Positions 19,149 through 29,258 are shown, counted from the stretch's first letter. The stretch is DNA of 64,000 bases from Azotobacter vinelandii CA (GCF_000380335.1 NC_021149.1:5012501-5076500), one strand, 5' to 3'. The notes: generated by a model not told the origin, from the letters alone. Translations and numbers: made by a program.

Positions 19149-19361
19149 ATGGTTAAGTGCCATTTGTCCCGCCTATTGGGGGAGCGGAAGCTGAAGATCA
19201 GTGACGTAGTGCGGGAGACAGGAATCAACCGGGGAACCCTGACGCGGCTCTATCACGAGACCGCGCAGAGGGTCGAGTTGAAGGACCTGGAGACCATCTG
19301 CCGGTACCTGAACTGCCAGGTAGAGGATCTCTTGGAAATCCAGAATGATCCGGAGGGCTGA
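19149..19361 (+). CDS. XRE/Cro-type small repressor
   Basis: 70 residues from the ATG at 19149 with CAGGAGAGAAGG upstream. Almost the whole protein is one five-helix Cro/C1 domain. LLGERKLKISDVVRETGINR holds the helix-turn-helix, and LKDLETICRYLNCQVEDLLE is the usual last part of compact XRE proteins (YozG-like). It is divergent from the AlpA/integrase genes and next to two similar palindromes, so it probably represses both promoters and keeps the island quiet. Confidence 0.85.
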   Translation: MVKCHLSRLLGERKLKISDVVRETGINRGTLTRLYHETAQRVELKDLETICRYLNCQVEDLLEIQNDPEG

Positions 19362-19379
19362 ACAGCCCTCCGGCCCCAT

Positions 19380-22300
19380 TCATGTCCGGAAATGCCAGTC
19401 GATGGAGGCCATCAGGAATAGGTAGCGCAGCGCTGCCCCCGAATGTCGGTTCTGCTGCCGCCCCTCCTCTAGCGCCAGCGTGGCCCGAATTCCAAGATGG
19501 GTATTTTCGGCATCCGGATTTTCGGGCGCATGCTGGCTAATCGGCCGACGAATATTCCCGAGCTGCTGACGCCAATATGACTTGGCGGCTCTGGGCTTTC
19601 GTGTGTCGTAGATAATCAACTCGATGGATTGGGCGGGAACGCCGATGGCTGTGAGCAGCCACAGGTAGTCCCGTGTATGCTCCTCGTCGCAATCACGGTA
19701 AAAGCGCAGCGTCGTTTCCGTTGCCCAACAGCGTTCGACGAAATCGTCTATCGCTCGATTGGCGCGCTCGCTCTCCGCTCCATCCAGTAACTCGTAGAGA
19801 CGTTCTGCATACCCTGCTACGGCATCTCTTCCACCATGTCGAGGAGGCATTGGTATGAGCGATGACGTCTCAGCCTGCATAGAGGCTCGCAGCCGGTGCT
19901 TGCCCCCAGCCTCCGGCTGGGATCTCTGCGTCAAGCTGCGGATATACTGAGCTCGATCCAGCATCATGCTCCGCTCTTCTGTCGCGAACTCCAGCCACTC
20001 CAGATTGATCTGCCGACCGCTACTCTCGACATAAGATGCGTATGCCAGCATCGACTCGATCCGGCGAATCCGCTCGATCGCCCAGTTGTTTTCGACCTGC
20101 TGAACGGCGAAACAAACCGCAGTCCGTCGAGGCCGTCTTTTGGCCTTGAGCGACCTGATCCGGCCGATGACCCGCAACAGATGCTCCGGACCACCAACGG
20201 AACTGGCCTCCGTCGTGGGCAGGCTGACCTTGGCGATAGAGGCGACGTTATGGGCACTGAAAAGCCAGACTCTGGGGTTCCACTGCCAGGCCTGAGCCAT
20301 TACCAGAGGTAGGCTGTGGATGTAGTGCAGCAGCGAAGTTTTGGGGCTACCGTGACCGAGCAAGGCACTGACGATATGGACGATACGCCGTGTGGGTCCA
20401 CCGTTGGCAGATATCAGCGCTTCACGCTGCCTGGCATTGTCGCTGAGCCATCGAGTGGTCAGGGGCAGATCACGGAATATCAACTCCGGCGCTGAGTCGG
20501 TAATGGTTCCCATCAGTTTGAGCATCTGCCAAGTGGCGCAGGAATGCCTCAGGTGGTGATAGTGAATGACCTCGGAACCTGTGACTGCACGCATGCAGGC
20601 ATGCAATGCCGGCAACAGCGTGCTTTCGCTGACCCACTGGGTTCTCAGCTCCGGGATGCAGAATAGAAACTCCGATGAAGGCGCCCGTGTCTCTTCTGCT
20701 TGCCGTTGCTGGTACCAGACCATCAACAGTTCCAGTTCTTCGGGCTCCAACAATAGGCGGAGCGGTAACCGCCGAACCGAGTTCTGGGTTTTCAGGCCGC
20801 GCTGTGCATGTGGCCGTACAAGCAGGTCGACCGGCAGCTCCAACCCTGCCAGCTCCTGGTTGGAGAGGATCCGCATCTCCGGATGACGCCCGCGAATACG
20901 TTCGCGGGCGTCACTCGATAACTCGGGCAAATGTAGATCACTGAGCCGCAGCTTCAGGGCCTCATTGCGCCGCAAGCCCAACCTGAATCCCAGGATCAGA
21001 AACAGCTTGGCAGCCGTGACCAGACGCGGGGTCCGTAATTCCAGCCCGCTGGTGTCCAAGGCGCGCAAAACGGCCTGATATTGGTCCTCGGAGAGGATCC
21101 GGGCATCAACGCTAGCCACATCCCTGCCGATGCCCAATACCGAGTACGGGCTGATCGGTGGATAGTGATAGCGACGCCCCAGAAATGCGTGGAACTCATG
21201 AATCGCCTTGGCCAAGGTGCGCCGCTTGCTATCGGTTATCTGGGCATCGAGGACCGTCTCATAGACAATCTCCAGTGCATCGGGCTCCATCTGGAAAACA
21301 CTCTGGCCATCCAATTGCGACGCCAACGCCTCCCCAAGCAGTCGGGCGTACCGAGTGATGCTACTGCGCCCGATGTCGTGACCATATGCGGACGATCCAC
21401 CTACCAGATAGGCAGCCCACTCTCTGATAAGCACCTCAAGTGATTCAGAATCCTCAGTCGCTGGGGATGGATCAACAGGGTCACCTGCCCGGATCTGCCG
21501 ACACAGATCCAGCACCCAATCGGGAGTATCGGTTTTTTCCTCTCCGTACTCGTCCGATCTGACACTATCTCCATAGGTGCCAACCGGATCTTCCAAGCCT
21601 GGATAGCCGAACATTTCCCCCCAGGACGATGGTCTCAGCGACTGCGATACGAACCCATGTCGACATGCGAAATTCACCAGAATCTGAGGCAGGCGCAATT
21701 GCATCTGCATCCGCAGCAAATCCAGCAGCTCCGTCAGGCTGGTCGGCAAATCCCGACTCGGTACACCGCTCCTTCCGAGAAACGCTCGAATACACCTGAG
21801 AACAGTTTCTCTGCGCCTCAATCGAGCGCCCATTGCTCGCATATCGTCCGAACAGCGGGTCAACAGAGCCAGCGTGGCCGGGTCCGGGAACCATTGCCGG
21901 TGTTCCGCCTGCACCTTGCCGCGGATGGAGAGCGGCAATCTCAGCTCCGGAATGCCTGCGATCCACTCGATTCGCTCCAGGGACACCTCGACCAGCGCAT
22001 TCAGTTGAGCAATGTCCATCAGGCCGCCGCCATAAGCCGCGCTCATCAATAGCAGACCGATGCGCTCCTCTGGGCGGAACGAATCGAGATCCAACCTCAA
22101 TCCCTGCTGCAGTACATTGAGCAGTTGGCGACTTCTGCGTAGTCGTTCAGCCGTGTAGATGTCGGGGTTGATCGGGTTCGCTGGGCGTTCGACGGCAATG
22201 GCGATACGGGCCAATGGAAAACCTGGAATCTGCCGCCTGAGTCGTTGGGTGATGGTGCGCAGCATATTCCGTAGCGCGTGATTCGTACCAAGCTGCGCCT

Positions 22301-22505
22301 CCAGGTCACGCACGTGCTCGGCCGACACCTCGCGCATGGAACACTTTCCCAATAACCACTGCCCCAGGGGCACTCCAGACGCCTCAGCTATCGTTTTCAG
22401 GTGCTCCCGCAGCTCTGGCCTCCAATCCGGCTCATGATCGCCAGCAGCCCATAGATACTCGACCTGTTGATTGTCCAAACGGGGCACGTTCACTCCACCA
22501 CCCAT
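19380..22505 (-). CDS. Very large tyrosine recombinase (third gene of a recombinase trio)
   Basis: 1041 residues from an ATG at 22505 that overlaps the previous gene by 16 bases; a GTG at 22493 giving a 4-base GTGA overlap is a good alternative start. The tyrosine-recombinase residues are all visible: GFRLGLRRNEALKLRLSDL near residue 512 (Arg), HYHHLRHSCATW near 647 (HxxR), LLGHGSPKTSLLHYIHSL near 717-731 (His and Tyr). The ~500-residue N-terminal region and ~300-residue C-terminal extension are far beyond a normal integrase and contain no motif I recognise. It is coupled to a second recombinase and a 159-residue gene. This resembles multi-recombinase modules of mobile islands (gamma-mobile-trio or RIT-like), but membership cannot be shown by eye. 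Confidence 0.8.
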   Translation of the reverse strand: MGGGVNVPRLDNQQVEYLWAAGDHEPDWRPELREHLKTIAEASGVPLGQWLLGKCSMREVSAEHVRDLEAQLGTNHALRNMLRTITQRLRRQIPGFPLARIAIAVERPANPINPDIYTAERLRRSRQLLNVLQQGLRLDLDSFRPEERIGLLLMSAAYGGGLMDIAQLNALVEVSLERIEWIAGIPELRLPLSIRGKVQAEHRQWFPDPATLALLTRCSDDMRAMGARLRRRETVLRCIRAFLGRSGVPSRDLPTSLTELLDLLRMQMQLRLPQILVNFACRHGFVSQSLRPSSWGEMFGYPGLEDPVGTYGDSVRSDEYGEEKTDTPDWVLDLCRQIRAGDPVDPSPATEDSESLEVLIREWAAYLVGGSSAYGHDIGRSSITRYARLLGEALASQLDGQSVFQMEPDALEIVYETVLDAQITDSKRRTLAKAIHEFHAFLGRRYHYPPISPYSVLGIGRDVASVDARILSEDQYQAVLRALDTSGLELRTPRLVTAAKLFLILGFRLGLRRNEALKLRLSDLHLPELSSDARERIRGRHPEMRILSNQELAGLELPVDLLVRPHAQRGLKTQNSVRRLPLRLLLEPEELELLMVWYQQRQAEETRAPSSEFLFCIPELRTQWVSESTLLPALHACMRAVTGSEVIHYHHLRHSCATWQMLKLMGTITDSAPELIFRDLPLTTRWLSDNARQREALISANGGPTRRIVHIVSALLGHGSPKTSLLHYIHSLPLVMAQAWQWNPRVWLFSAHNVASIAKVSLPTTEASSVGGPEHLLRVIGRIRSLKAKRRPRRTAVCFAVQQVENNWAIERIRRIESMLAYASYVESSGRQINLEWLEFATEERSMMLDRAQYIRSLTQRSQPEAGGKHRLRASMQAETSSLIPMPPRHGGRDAVAGYAERLYELLDGAESERANRAIDDFVERCWATETTLRFYRDCDEEHTRDYLWLLTAIGVPAQSIELIIYDTRKPRAAKSYWRQQLGNIRRPISQHAPENPDAENTHLGIRATLALEEGRQQNRHSGAALRYLFLMASIDWHFRT

Positions 22506-23498
22506 GGACTACCAAGTGCGCACCAGCCCAGATCTTTCAGCAGTCGAGTAATCCACTCACCGACTACCTCTGTGTAAGTCAACGGACAGAACGATGAATA
22601 TGCGTCCTGCGGCTCCTCCCCTCGCAGCCAGTGCCCCATATACGCAGCTAAAACCTCAGCGGGGCAGCCACGTTCCGCCAGCTCCGTTCGGATGAATTTG
22701 CGATAGGCGTTGATGCGGTGCGGGATATAGCCAGAGACCTGCTCCATATGTTGCCGAATGGTGGCAGGCCGGATCTCCAAGCGGCGAATACCGCTTTCAC
22801 TAGAGGACAGGAAAAAGCCGCGAGACCACCTACCCTCTTCGTCATGTGGCAGATAGCCGATCAGGTGCCGTGTAAGAGCCAGACAGTGCTGGAAGTATTG
22901 ATCTAACTGGCGCTGCAGCATGGACGGCATGCAGATCAGCCGGCTCATGTGCCGATCATCAGAGTCCTTGTCAGACATGGCGCCCATGCCCAGTATCAGG
23001 TCGAACTCATCGGTATATTGCAAAGGGTTGCGGATCGCCCGGCAGCCAGTCGACAGCATGAACATCTGTACAACCCACAGGGTGTAGTGGTTGTGCCAGG
23101 TCAGCATGTCGCTGAGGCGACCCGCTGGCTTCCTGCGCAGGACACCGGCCAGGGCTTTCACATTCATCACGACAGTGTCAGGCAGCAGGCAGTGGCTCGC
23201 CCCCACCGCTCCGTGCTGAACAATCCCAGCCTCTACCGGTTCGTATGCCAACCCGGCACAGGCATAGACCTGCCGTAGTACACGCCCCAGTGATTCCGCA
23301 TAGATACGACGCAAATGATTGGCGTCGAATTGCAGGTAGTAGCGAGGAGTTTGAGCAGATGGCACGCAGACCCCGGACAGCATGGACACAGCAGCCACGT
23401 CGTGGGTGTCCGATACGAGCTGGTGGAACAGGTAATTGCGGACCTTGGTCAGGGTGAAGCGAGGATCGCCCCGGCCCAATAGCCCCAGAACTACCCTA

Positions 23499-24677
23499 GT
23501 ATCTCAACACACTTCAATCTGCGGATATAGGCTGCGTAGCTTGACCCTCGCATCCTGGGTGGTGAACTGCCAGTTGATCTTGGCATCGAGCTGGTTGCGG
23601 CATTGCTGCCATGCGGCGACCTCCTTGCGCATCCGCTCGAGGGAGTCGATGCGCCTGTCCAGGCACTGGCCGGCGAGTACGTTGATCTCGATTTCGGCCA
23701 TGTTCAGCCAACTGCCATGCTTGGGGGTGTAGACGAACTCGAAGCGATCTCTCAGGGCCTTGGCCTGCTCGGGCATAAAGGTCTCGTACAACGAGGCGGC
23801 ACTGTGGGTGTTGAGGTTGTCCATCACCAGCGTGATGCGCTCGGCCCCGGACCAGGCTTGGGCGATGTCCTGCAGGAACAGCGCCCAGTCCTGCCTTTTC
23901 TTGTACTCGGTGACCTTGGCGATGCGCCGCCCGGCCAGCGGCTCACAGGCTACGAAGACGTTGCAGGTGCCAGCGCGCTCGTACTCGTATCGCGCCCGGG
24001 ATGCCCCGGTACCGCCTCGAGGGGCTCGCGCACCTGGCGGATCAGTTGCCGCGGCGTTTCGTCCATGCAGACCACCGGATGGCCTTCGTCATAGGGTCGA
24101 CTGTAGACATCCAGCACCTGCTCCATGGCCGCCACGAATTCCCCGCTGGCCTTCGGCGGGATCACCCAGCCAACCTTGCGCCACGGCTTGAGTTCGTTTT
24201 TTTTAGGGCACGTCGCACCGTCTCCGACGACAGCGAGTCTACATATTCCAACTCCACCGCACGCTCGGCCAGCAGTTTGAGCGTCCAGCGCGCATGACCT
24301 TCGGGAGCAGGTCCGCAGCTCAGGGCGATCAGGCGTGCCTCGAGTTCGCCGTCGATCTTGCGGGCGTATTCGCGCCGGGGTTTCTTTCTCACCAGCACCG
24401 ACTCCAGACCTTCCTGCACGCAACGCCGCTTGAGGTTGTCGATCTTGCGTTGGCTCACGCCCAGCATCTGGGCGATCTGTGCACTGGTCTTGCGCGGCCC
24501 CTGGTCTTGCGAGCGGTCGCAGGCCAGCAGGATCAGGGCGTTGATGACTTGGCTTGCCGCGGTCCTGCCTTTGCTTGTCAGCTCTTGCAACCGCGCTCTT
24601 TCTTGAGGACTGAGGATGATTCTGTAATGTTCCATGCCGACATTATGCATGACGCAGATTTAGCTGTGTCATAACAC
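23499..24677 (-). mobile_element. IS630-family insertion sequence
   Basis: 1179 bases flanked by TA on both sides (23497-23498 and 24678-24679), the target preference of IS630/Tc1 elements. Outer ends are GTATCTCAACAC and, inverted, GTGTTATGACAC, and AATCTGCG recurs about 20 bases in from each end. It holds one transposase spread over frames, with a run of eight T (A on the coding strand) at 24197-24204. Confidence 0.9.
23504..24635 (-). CDS. IS630 transposase in shifted frames
   Basis: Starts at the ATG at 24635. The first part (about 150 residues) holds the helix-turn-helix domains ([22 protein letters not shown]). It runs into an A8 run where a shift of frame continues [17 protein letters not shown]. 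Then comes the DDE core: [11 protein letters not shown] (first Asp), [16 protein letters not shown] (second Asp) and [14 protein letters not shown] (Glu). The A8 slip is a common programmed frameshift in IS630. A second frame change near 24010, between VPGHPG and [14 protein letters not shown], is not at a slippery run and looks like a real mutation, so the enzyme may be inactive. Confidence 0.85.
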
Positions 24678-26111
24678 TAGCCTCGGTTTCAAGTTCCGCT
24701 GCCTGATGCGTGAAGATCCGATTGGAAGGGCGTGAGAAACTCCTGAGCAGTACATCGACCAAAGCAGCACTTCCGGCCAGATCGGGCAGGAGAATGCGCA
24801 ACAGCGCCGGACGAATTCCAATGGCAGGCTGCCAGCGATCGTCACCAACCAAGTCGGGACTACAGACGATCAAACTGAACCGCGCAGGCGCCCCTTTAAC
24901 CAGCACCAGGCCATCTACGCAGTCATCTTCATGCTCCACGACGGTCAGTTGTACGACCTGGGTGGTCGCCTGCCCCAACCACAGGCTGATGTGCAATAAC
25001 AAGATGGCCTCCATCCGGAGCTGGAGCCCCGAAGGATCCTTGGCCAGGGACAACTCTTGCTGGCATGACGCGAACAGGTCGCTGGCACCGAACAGCAGAT
25101 CCCGCAGTTCCGCCAGGGTGAACTGGGTATACGAGAACGGCAACAATTGCCGACTGCGCACGATATGCGCCTCTACGGCTTGTTGGCTGAGCTTGTCCGC
25201 AACGTATGGCCGCTCGCTGCCGTCATCATCCAGAATCCATATCTCAAACGGCGGGCTCAGTTCGTCTGGCGCCAACTCTCCTTCATGGGAGTCCGCTGAT
25301 TCTGCGAGGATGTTGTAATGCCCTGGCAACTGGTCAGGGTCCTCCGGATCGCCCAGCACGAAGCCTCTCGGATCCTCGCTGATAAAATGGCTCAGCTCCT
25401 GTTGGTCCGTTTTTTTTCGCCGGCCTCGGCCACTGCCGCCCCCCGATCTGGTCGGTGGTTCTTCGCCATGGCTATAGCGAACGAATCGGCTGATAGGGGC
25501 AAAAAGCTCAGCGTCCACTGACCTGGACTCACTGGGCGAAAAAAGCTGACAGCTCGTCAGGAAATGTTCCGCCGTCCCCCAGATATTCAGCTCGGGAGGG
25601 ATCGAGCAATGACGCAACTCGCACAATCGACGCAGCCCCAGAAATACGGCGTAGCGCTGCTGGTATAGATTGTCCGAGCGCTGTTGCTGAAACGCGACCA
25701 ACAGTTGAGCAAGCAGCCGTTCATAGTCGCGCGCCCCCTCGACATCACGAGGCAGATACCAAAGCGCGGCATATGGAAACCCGTGCTTCTTGACTCCCCT
25801 GTTCAGTACAGGATTTCTGGAGGGAGCGGGCTCTCCTAGCCAGAACAGCTCGCCCAAATCCCGGAAGATTTCGGACTGTTTCCTCAATGAAATCAGCCAC
25901 TCGCAGGCTTCCCGCCAGACGAGTGGGTCGCAATCTTGGAGCCGGATGGGCGTGCCGATATCGACGGTACGTAGCACTCGTAGCAGCCCTGTAATCATCC
26001 GCGGCAGATCAATCAGATCGGGATGGGCATCCACGGTATCGAGGATGGAGCTGATAACCTGGGGAGACTGGCCCTGTCCCGAGGCCAGGCGAAGAAGCTC
26101 GTTCCTCCTGC

Positions 26112-26591
26112 TCACTGGTTACCTACCGCCCTGGTGATTGTGCCCTTGATCGGCTTCACCCCGACGAGGTGGGCCAAATGCGCATGACTACGATATCCAT
26201 GAGGCCATACGGGATTCGCAGGCGTGATATAGGTATAGAGATCACGCACCTGCTGCGCAGTAATACGTGCGAGTGCGGGAGCCACCAAACGCTCCGCGAG
26301 TACCAATTGATGGAGGGAGGTCTTCGTGAGACTCTCTGGCCATATCAGACATGACACCCGTGTTTCTGGACTGGCATACGCAGTCAACCAGCGATAAAGA
26401 GCCGTTTGACCAATGCAAAATCGATCCGGGTCACTCACCACCAGCGGGTAGACTCTATTAATCAGGTGAATCAGCGATGAAGGCACCAGCGCCCGATCCG
26501 AAAGCTCTATCGGCGCAAGGTCAAGTTCCCGCTCCACGCGGGCAAAATCGGGATGAACACCATGTATATCGGCAAGTGCAAGTTCCAGCAT
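26112..26591 (-). CDS. First gene of the recombinase trio, unknown function
   Basis: 159 residues; its stop overlaps the start of the next gene by 4 bases, showing coupled translation. I do not recognise the family. Composition is soluble and helical: an acidic N-terminal third, a middle with FCIGQTALYRWLTAY, and a basic C-terminal end (GYRSHAHLAHLVGVKPIKG). In recombinase modules a small coupled gene often encodes an accessory DNA-binding or assembly factor; that is inference from position only. It is preceded by a 100-base gap that should hold the trio promoter. Confidence 0.65.
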   Translation of the reverse strand: MLELALADIHGVHPDFARVERELDLAPIELSDRALVPSSLIHLINRVYPLVVSDPDRFCIGQTALYRWLTAYASPETRVSCLIWPESLTKTSLHQLVLAERLVAPALARITAQQVRDLYTYITPANPVWPHGYRSHAHLAHLVGVKPIKGTITRAVGNQ

Positions 26592-26697
26592 GCGTAAGAC
26601 TCCACTACTCGGTCCTTTTACCTAATAGTGGGAAGACAGTGCCCCAATCCGGCAGCCATGTCGGATTTAGCATGCGAAACTCACCGATCCTCGAATT

Positions 26698-26973
26698 TCA
26701 ATGGGCCACGAATGTGGCAGCCCAGGCTGCGCCGATAGCTCCGCCCAGATATCCCATCAGCACCAGCAGCATCAGCTCGGCCCTCCGCGTTTCACCAAGC
26801 CGCTTCAACGCCCGAGCGAGAGCCAGAGTGGGTACGATAGAGAAAAGTCCCCAGCATATCGCCGGCTCTGGCAGCTCTAGCAGTCCCACTATGGACCACA
26901 GGAGTAACTCAATCGTCAGCCAGAGCGCGTAGGGACGCCATATCGGTCCTTTCACTGCATTGAATGTCACCAT
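26698..26973 (-). CDS. Small membrane protein of unknown function
   Basis: 91 residues from the ATG at 26973, with CAGGAG eight bases upstream; the longer frame to 27036 lacks a ribosome site. Three hydrophobic segments are visible: LWLTIELLLWSIVGLLE, ICWGLFSIVPTLALARAL and ELMLLVLMGYLGGAIGAAWA. A short basic stretch (LKRLGETRR) separates the last two. No family is recognised. It points toward the recombinase trio and is divergent from the antitoxin-like gene across an A/T-rich spacer. Confidence 0.55.
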   Translation of the reverse strand: MVTFNAVKGPIWRPYALWLTIELLLWSIVGLLELPEPAICWGLFSIVPTLALARALKRLGETRRAELMLLVLMGYLGGAIGAAWAATFVAH

Positions 26974-27110
26974 GCGCTCTCCTGAATGCCTAACAGCAAA
27001 AAACAAAAACAAAAAGCCCATACTTTCTGCATGCAAGATTAACTCTCAAAACAAAAAATTCAACTCAAAACACATACAGAAAACACACAAACTTAAACTC
27101 CGACATTCAG

Positions 27111-27126
27111 AATTGAAGTTTCAATT
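27111..27126. promoter_or_regulatory. Palindrome upstream of the antitoxin-like gene
   Basis: AATTGAAGTTTCAATT: 7-base exact arms AATTGAA / TTCAATT around GT, in a strongly A/T-rich spacer between divergent genes, 75 bases before the antitoxin start. A plausible autoregulatory operator; no binding data. Confidence 0.45.
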
Positions 27127-27200
27127 ATTTTAAAACAAAAATGTCGCATGCTAAATTCAACCTGAAAGCCGATCGGCAGTTAAGCAATAAGGGGAGGCAA

Positions 27201-27596
27201 ATGCCTATCAATTCCGCCATTGAAACCTCACCGACGGACTTCCACGCTCTGATGGAGCGCATACGCGCTGAGAACCGTGTGAGCTTTTCTCCAGAGCTTT
27301 ACATGGAAGTGTTTGCCATGGATGAACAAACATTTTCCCGCCTCGCCCATGTGCCCCCTGACGCCGTCAGAACGGCCCCCGAGTCCGAGAGGATCCAGGA
27401 CTACATCCGGAGCACCCTCCGCGTGCTCAGCGCTGTCGCGGACACAGGAACTGACATTGGCAAAGCCATCTACTGGCTCAGGAGCGTGCACTTGTCGACG
27501 TTCAACGATAAAACAGCCGAAGAGATGGTCAGTGAGGGCCGGACAGCACAACTGATCGACTACCTACGCTCATGGGAGGCAGGAGCCCAAGGATGA
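27201..27596 (+). CDS. ParS/MbcA/Xre-type antitoxin-like protein (no partner toxin)
   Basis: 131 residues from the ATG at 27201 (GGGGAGG upstream); an earlier ATG at 27141 lacks a site. The C-terminal half reads IGKAIYWLRSVHLSTFNDKTAEEMVSEGR (split here) and ends in TAQLIDYLRSWEAGAQG. This is the toxin-binding pattern of the ParS/MbcA (DUF2384) family: a W-L helix, then a short loop, a glycine and a final helix. The N-terminal half (MDEQTFSRLAHVPPDAVR) suits the Xre-like DNA-binding part. Such antitoxins normally precede a RES-domain toxin; here the next frame is only 40 residues and then a Fic gene. Whether Fic is the partner is open. Confidence 0.6.
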   Translation: MPINSAIETSPTDFHALMERIRAENRVSFSPELYMEVFAMDEQTFSRLAHVPPDAVRTAPESERIQDYIRSTLRVLSAVADTGTDIGKAIYWLRSVHLSTFNDKTAEEMVSEGRTAQLIDYLRSWEAGAQG

Positions 27597-27715
27597 CCTG
27601 CACGCTGTTCTGCACCAACCTCCAGAAGCAGCAGATTGAGCATGATGACGGTAAAATTTTGTCTATCCATATCCGTATTTTTCAAATAATGTTTGCCCGG
27701 TTCAAAAAACTTTAG
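27593..27715 (+). CDS. Short ORF overlapping the antitoxin stop
   Basis: 40 codons, starting ATGACC in the antitoxin stop codon (ATGA overlap) and ending 13 bases before the Fic start. The coupling and the position are those of a RES-type toxin gene, but the sequence is too short and shows no RES motif. It could be a toxin remnant or chance. Confidence 0.3.
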   Translation: MTCTLFCTNLQKQQIEHDDGKILSIHIRIFQIMFARFKKL

Positions 27716-27728
27716 CCAGGAGCACAGA

Positions 27729-29258
27729 ATGGAGAGCCCACTTGTCGGCTATGCCTTTCTCGTCGAAACCCTGAAGCTGAAAGTCTTCCCGATTCAGCGT
27801 CCTGCAGTGATCAGGCCTGTCACGCGGATTGAGCCGTTGGGCCGCGAACTCGCCGTACCTCAGCGTCTCGCCCCACCACCAGGCGACTGTTGTGCTCATG
27901 TCCTGTTCGCCCTGAAACATGAGGGGGTCAACCTGGGCGTGCTGGCCCAGGCATTGCCTCAGATCCCTGCCGCCACCATGCTGGCAGAGCTTCGCAAGGC
28001 TCCGAGCGGCGCCTATATCCGCAAGGCCTGCTTCCTCTGGGAGGCCTTCAGCGGAACCCGGCTGCCCCATGATGTGAGTCCAAAAGGCGCAGCAACCCTG
28101 CTGTTCGACCCGGACCGCTACATCACTGGCCCTGCGCGGCGCGATACCCGCTGGCGGGTGGATTTCAACGGCCTGGGCACACTCCATTACTGCGCTACGG
28201 TCGAGCGGACACCTGAGATCGAGGCGCTGCTGGCACTGGACATTCTCGGCAAGTCACGTGAGTTCATCGGCTCGCTGCCCGCGGGAATGATGGACAGGGC
28301 CCTGAGCTGGGCCTACCTACACGAAACCCACGACTCCTTCGCCATCGAACGTGAAGCCCCCAGCGCGGACAAGGCCGAGCGCTTCGTCCAGTTACTGCGG
28401 CAGGCCCATGAGCGCCAGCCACTGACCGAGGACTACCTCGTCGCTCTGCAGAACAGCACGATCAGCAATCCTTTCGATCGGGCGGTCGCCTTCCGCCACG
28501 AACAGAATCACCTGAACAACGGCCTGCGCGGCGCTGCGGGCGTGACCTATGTTCCGCCACCTCCCGAGCTATGCCGAGATCTGATGGACGAACTGATGCT
28601 GTTCGCCAACGAAGCGCCCTTGCAGATCGACCCGCTGGTCGCCTCCGGCATCATCTCGTTCGGTTTCGTCTTCCTGCATCCGTTCATGGATGGCAACGGC
28701 CGCCTGTCCCGCTTCCTGATTCATCAAGCGCTATGCCGAAGCGGTGCTATGAGCCACGGTCTGCTGCTGCCCGTCTCCGTGGCGATGAAGCGCGAGGAAC
28801 AGCGCTATCTCGAAGCCCTACAAAGCTTCTCGCGCCCAGCTCGCGAGTTCTGGCGGGTACTGTGGCTCGATGCGAACGACCTGAGCTTCGAATTCACTGG
28901 GAATGAGGGGATCTATCGCTACTGGGACGCTACCGCGTGCGTGGCCTTCACCCTGGAGATGGCCAGACAGGCGCTGGAAGTCGAATTGCACGAAGAAACC
29001 GAGTTTCTCCACGCCTACGACCAGGTGTTCAAGGTAGTCAACGCACGCTTCGATGTCCGTGGCAGCGACCTGGCGCAACTGGTGATGATGTGCCTGAGCA
29101 ACAACGGCATCGTCTCACGCAATCGCCGCAAGCAGTTCCAGTACAGCGTCCCGGAAGAAGTGTTCGACTTTATCGAGGAGCGTGCACGGCAAGTTCTGGC
29201 TGAACAGGCAACGAAGAATGTAGATCCTAATGAGTCCACCTTCTTGAGCAAGAGCTAA
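27729..29258 (+). CDS. Fic-domain protein (probable AMP-transferase)
   Basis: 509 residues with CAGGAG before the ATG. The Fic motif HPFMDGNGRLSRF lies near residues 316-328, with the catalytic His and the GNGR anion loop intact. An inhibitory-helix motif (HDSFAIEREAPS, near residue 203) of the S-x-x-x-E type precedes it, where the Glu normally holds ATP in an inactive state; thus a self-inhibited class II Fic protein. The N-terminal ~150 residues resemble Fic-associated domains without a clear name, and the C-terminal part includes a likely winged helix. It probably modifies a protein by AMPylation. It follows the antitoxin-like gene and converges on the next gene. Confidence 0.88.
   Translation: MESPLVGYAFLVETLKLKVFPIQRPAVIRPVTRIEPLGRELAVPQRLAPPPGDCCAHVLFALKHEGVNLGVLAQALPQIPAATMLAELRKAPSGAYIRKACFLWEAFSGTRLPHDVSPKGAATLLFDPDRYITGPARRDTRWRVDFNGLGTLHYCATVERTPEIEALLALDILGKSREFIGSLPAGMMDRALSWAYLHETHDSFAIEREAPSADKAERFVQLLRQAHERQPLTEDYLVALQNSTISNPFDRAVAFRHEQNHLNNGLRGAAGVTYVPPPPELCRDLMDELMLFANEAPLQIDPLVASGIISFGFVFLHPFMDGNGRLSRFLIHQALCRSGAMSHGLLLPVSVAMKREEQRYLEALQSFSRPAREFWRVLWLDANDLSFEFTGNEGIYRYWDATACVAFTLEMARQALEVELHEETEFLHAYDQVFKVVNARFDVRGSDLAQLVMMCLSNNGIVSRNRRKQFQYSVPEEVFDFIEERARQVLAEQATKNVDPNESTFLSKS

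Larger units (their letters stand above)
22490..26115 (-). pseudogene. Second large tyrosine recombinase-like gene, interrupted by IS630-type element
   Basis: Read from 26115 to 24680 and from 23498 to 22490. Deleting the IS (23499-24677) and one TA leaves 2445 bases, exactly 815 codons, and the frame joins cleanly (ELETEA then RVVLGLLGRGDPR). The C-terminal third has divergent recombinase features: FMLSTGCRAIRNPL (Arg), YIPHRINAYRKFIRTEL (His/Arg region) and AAYMGHWLRGEEPQDAYSSF (His, Tyr). The first ~480 residues are unrecognised, with a low-complexity RSGGGSGRGRRKK stretch near residue 225. It overlaps the gene before and the gene after it, so the three were translationally coupled. The insertion probably inactivates it. 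Confidence 0.78.

Noticed and set aside
24643..26115. 490-residue ORF as an independent gene
   Set aside because: Its last residues come from the IS630 end; deleting the IS joins it in frame to 22490-23498.
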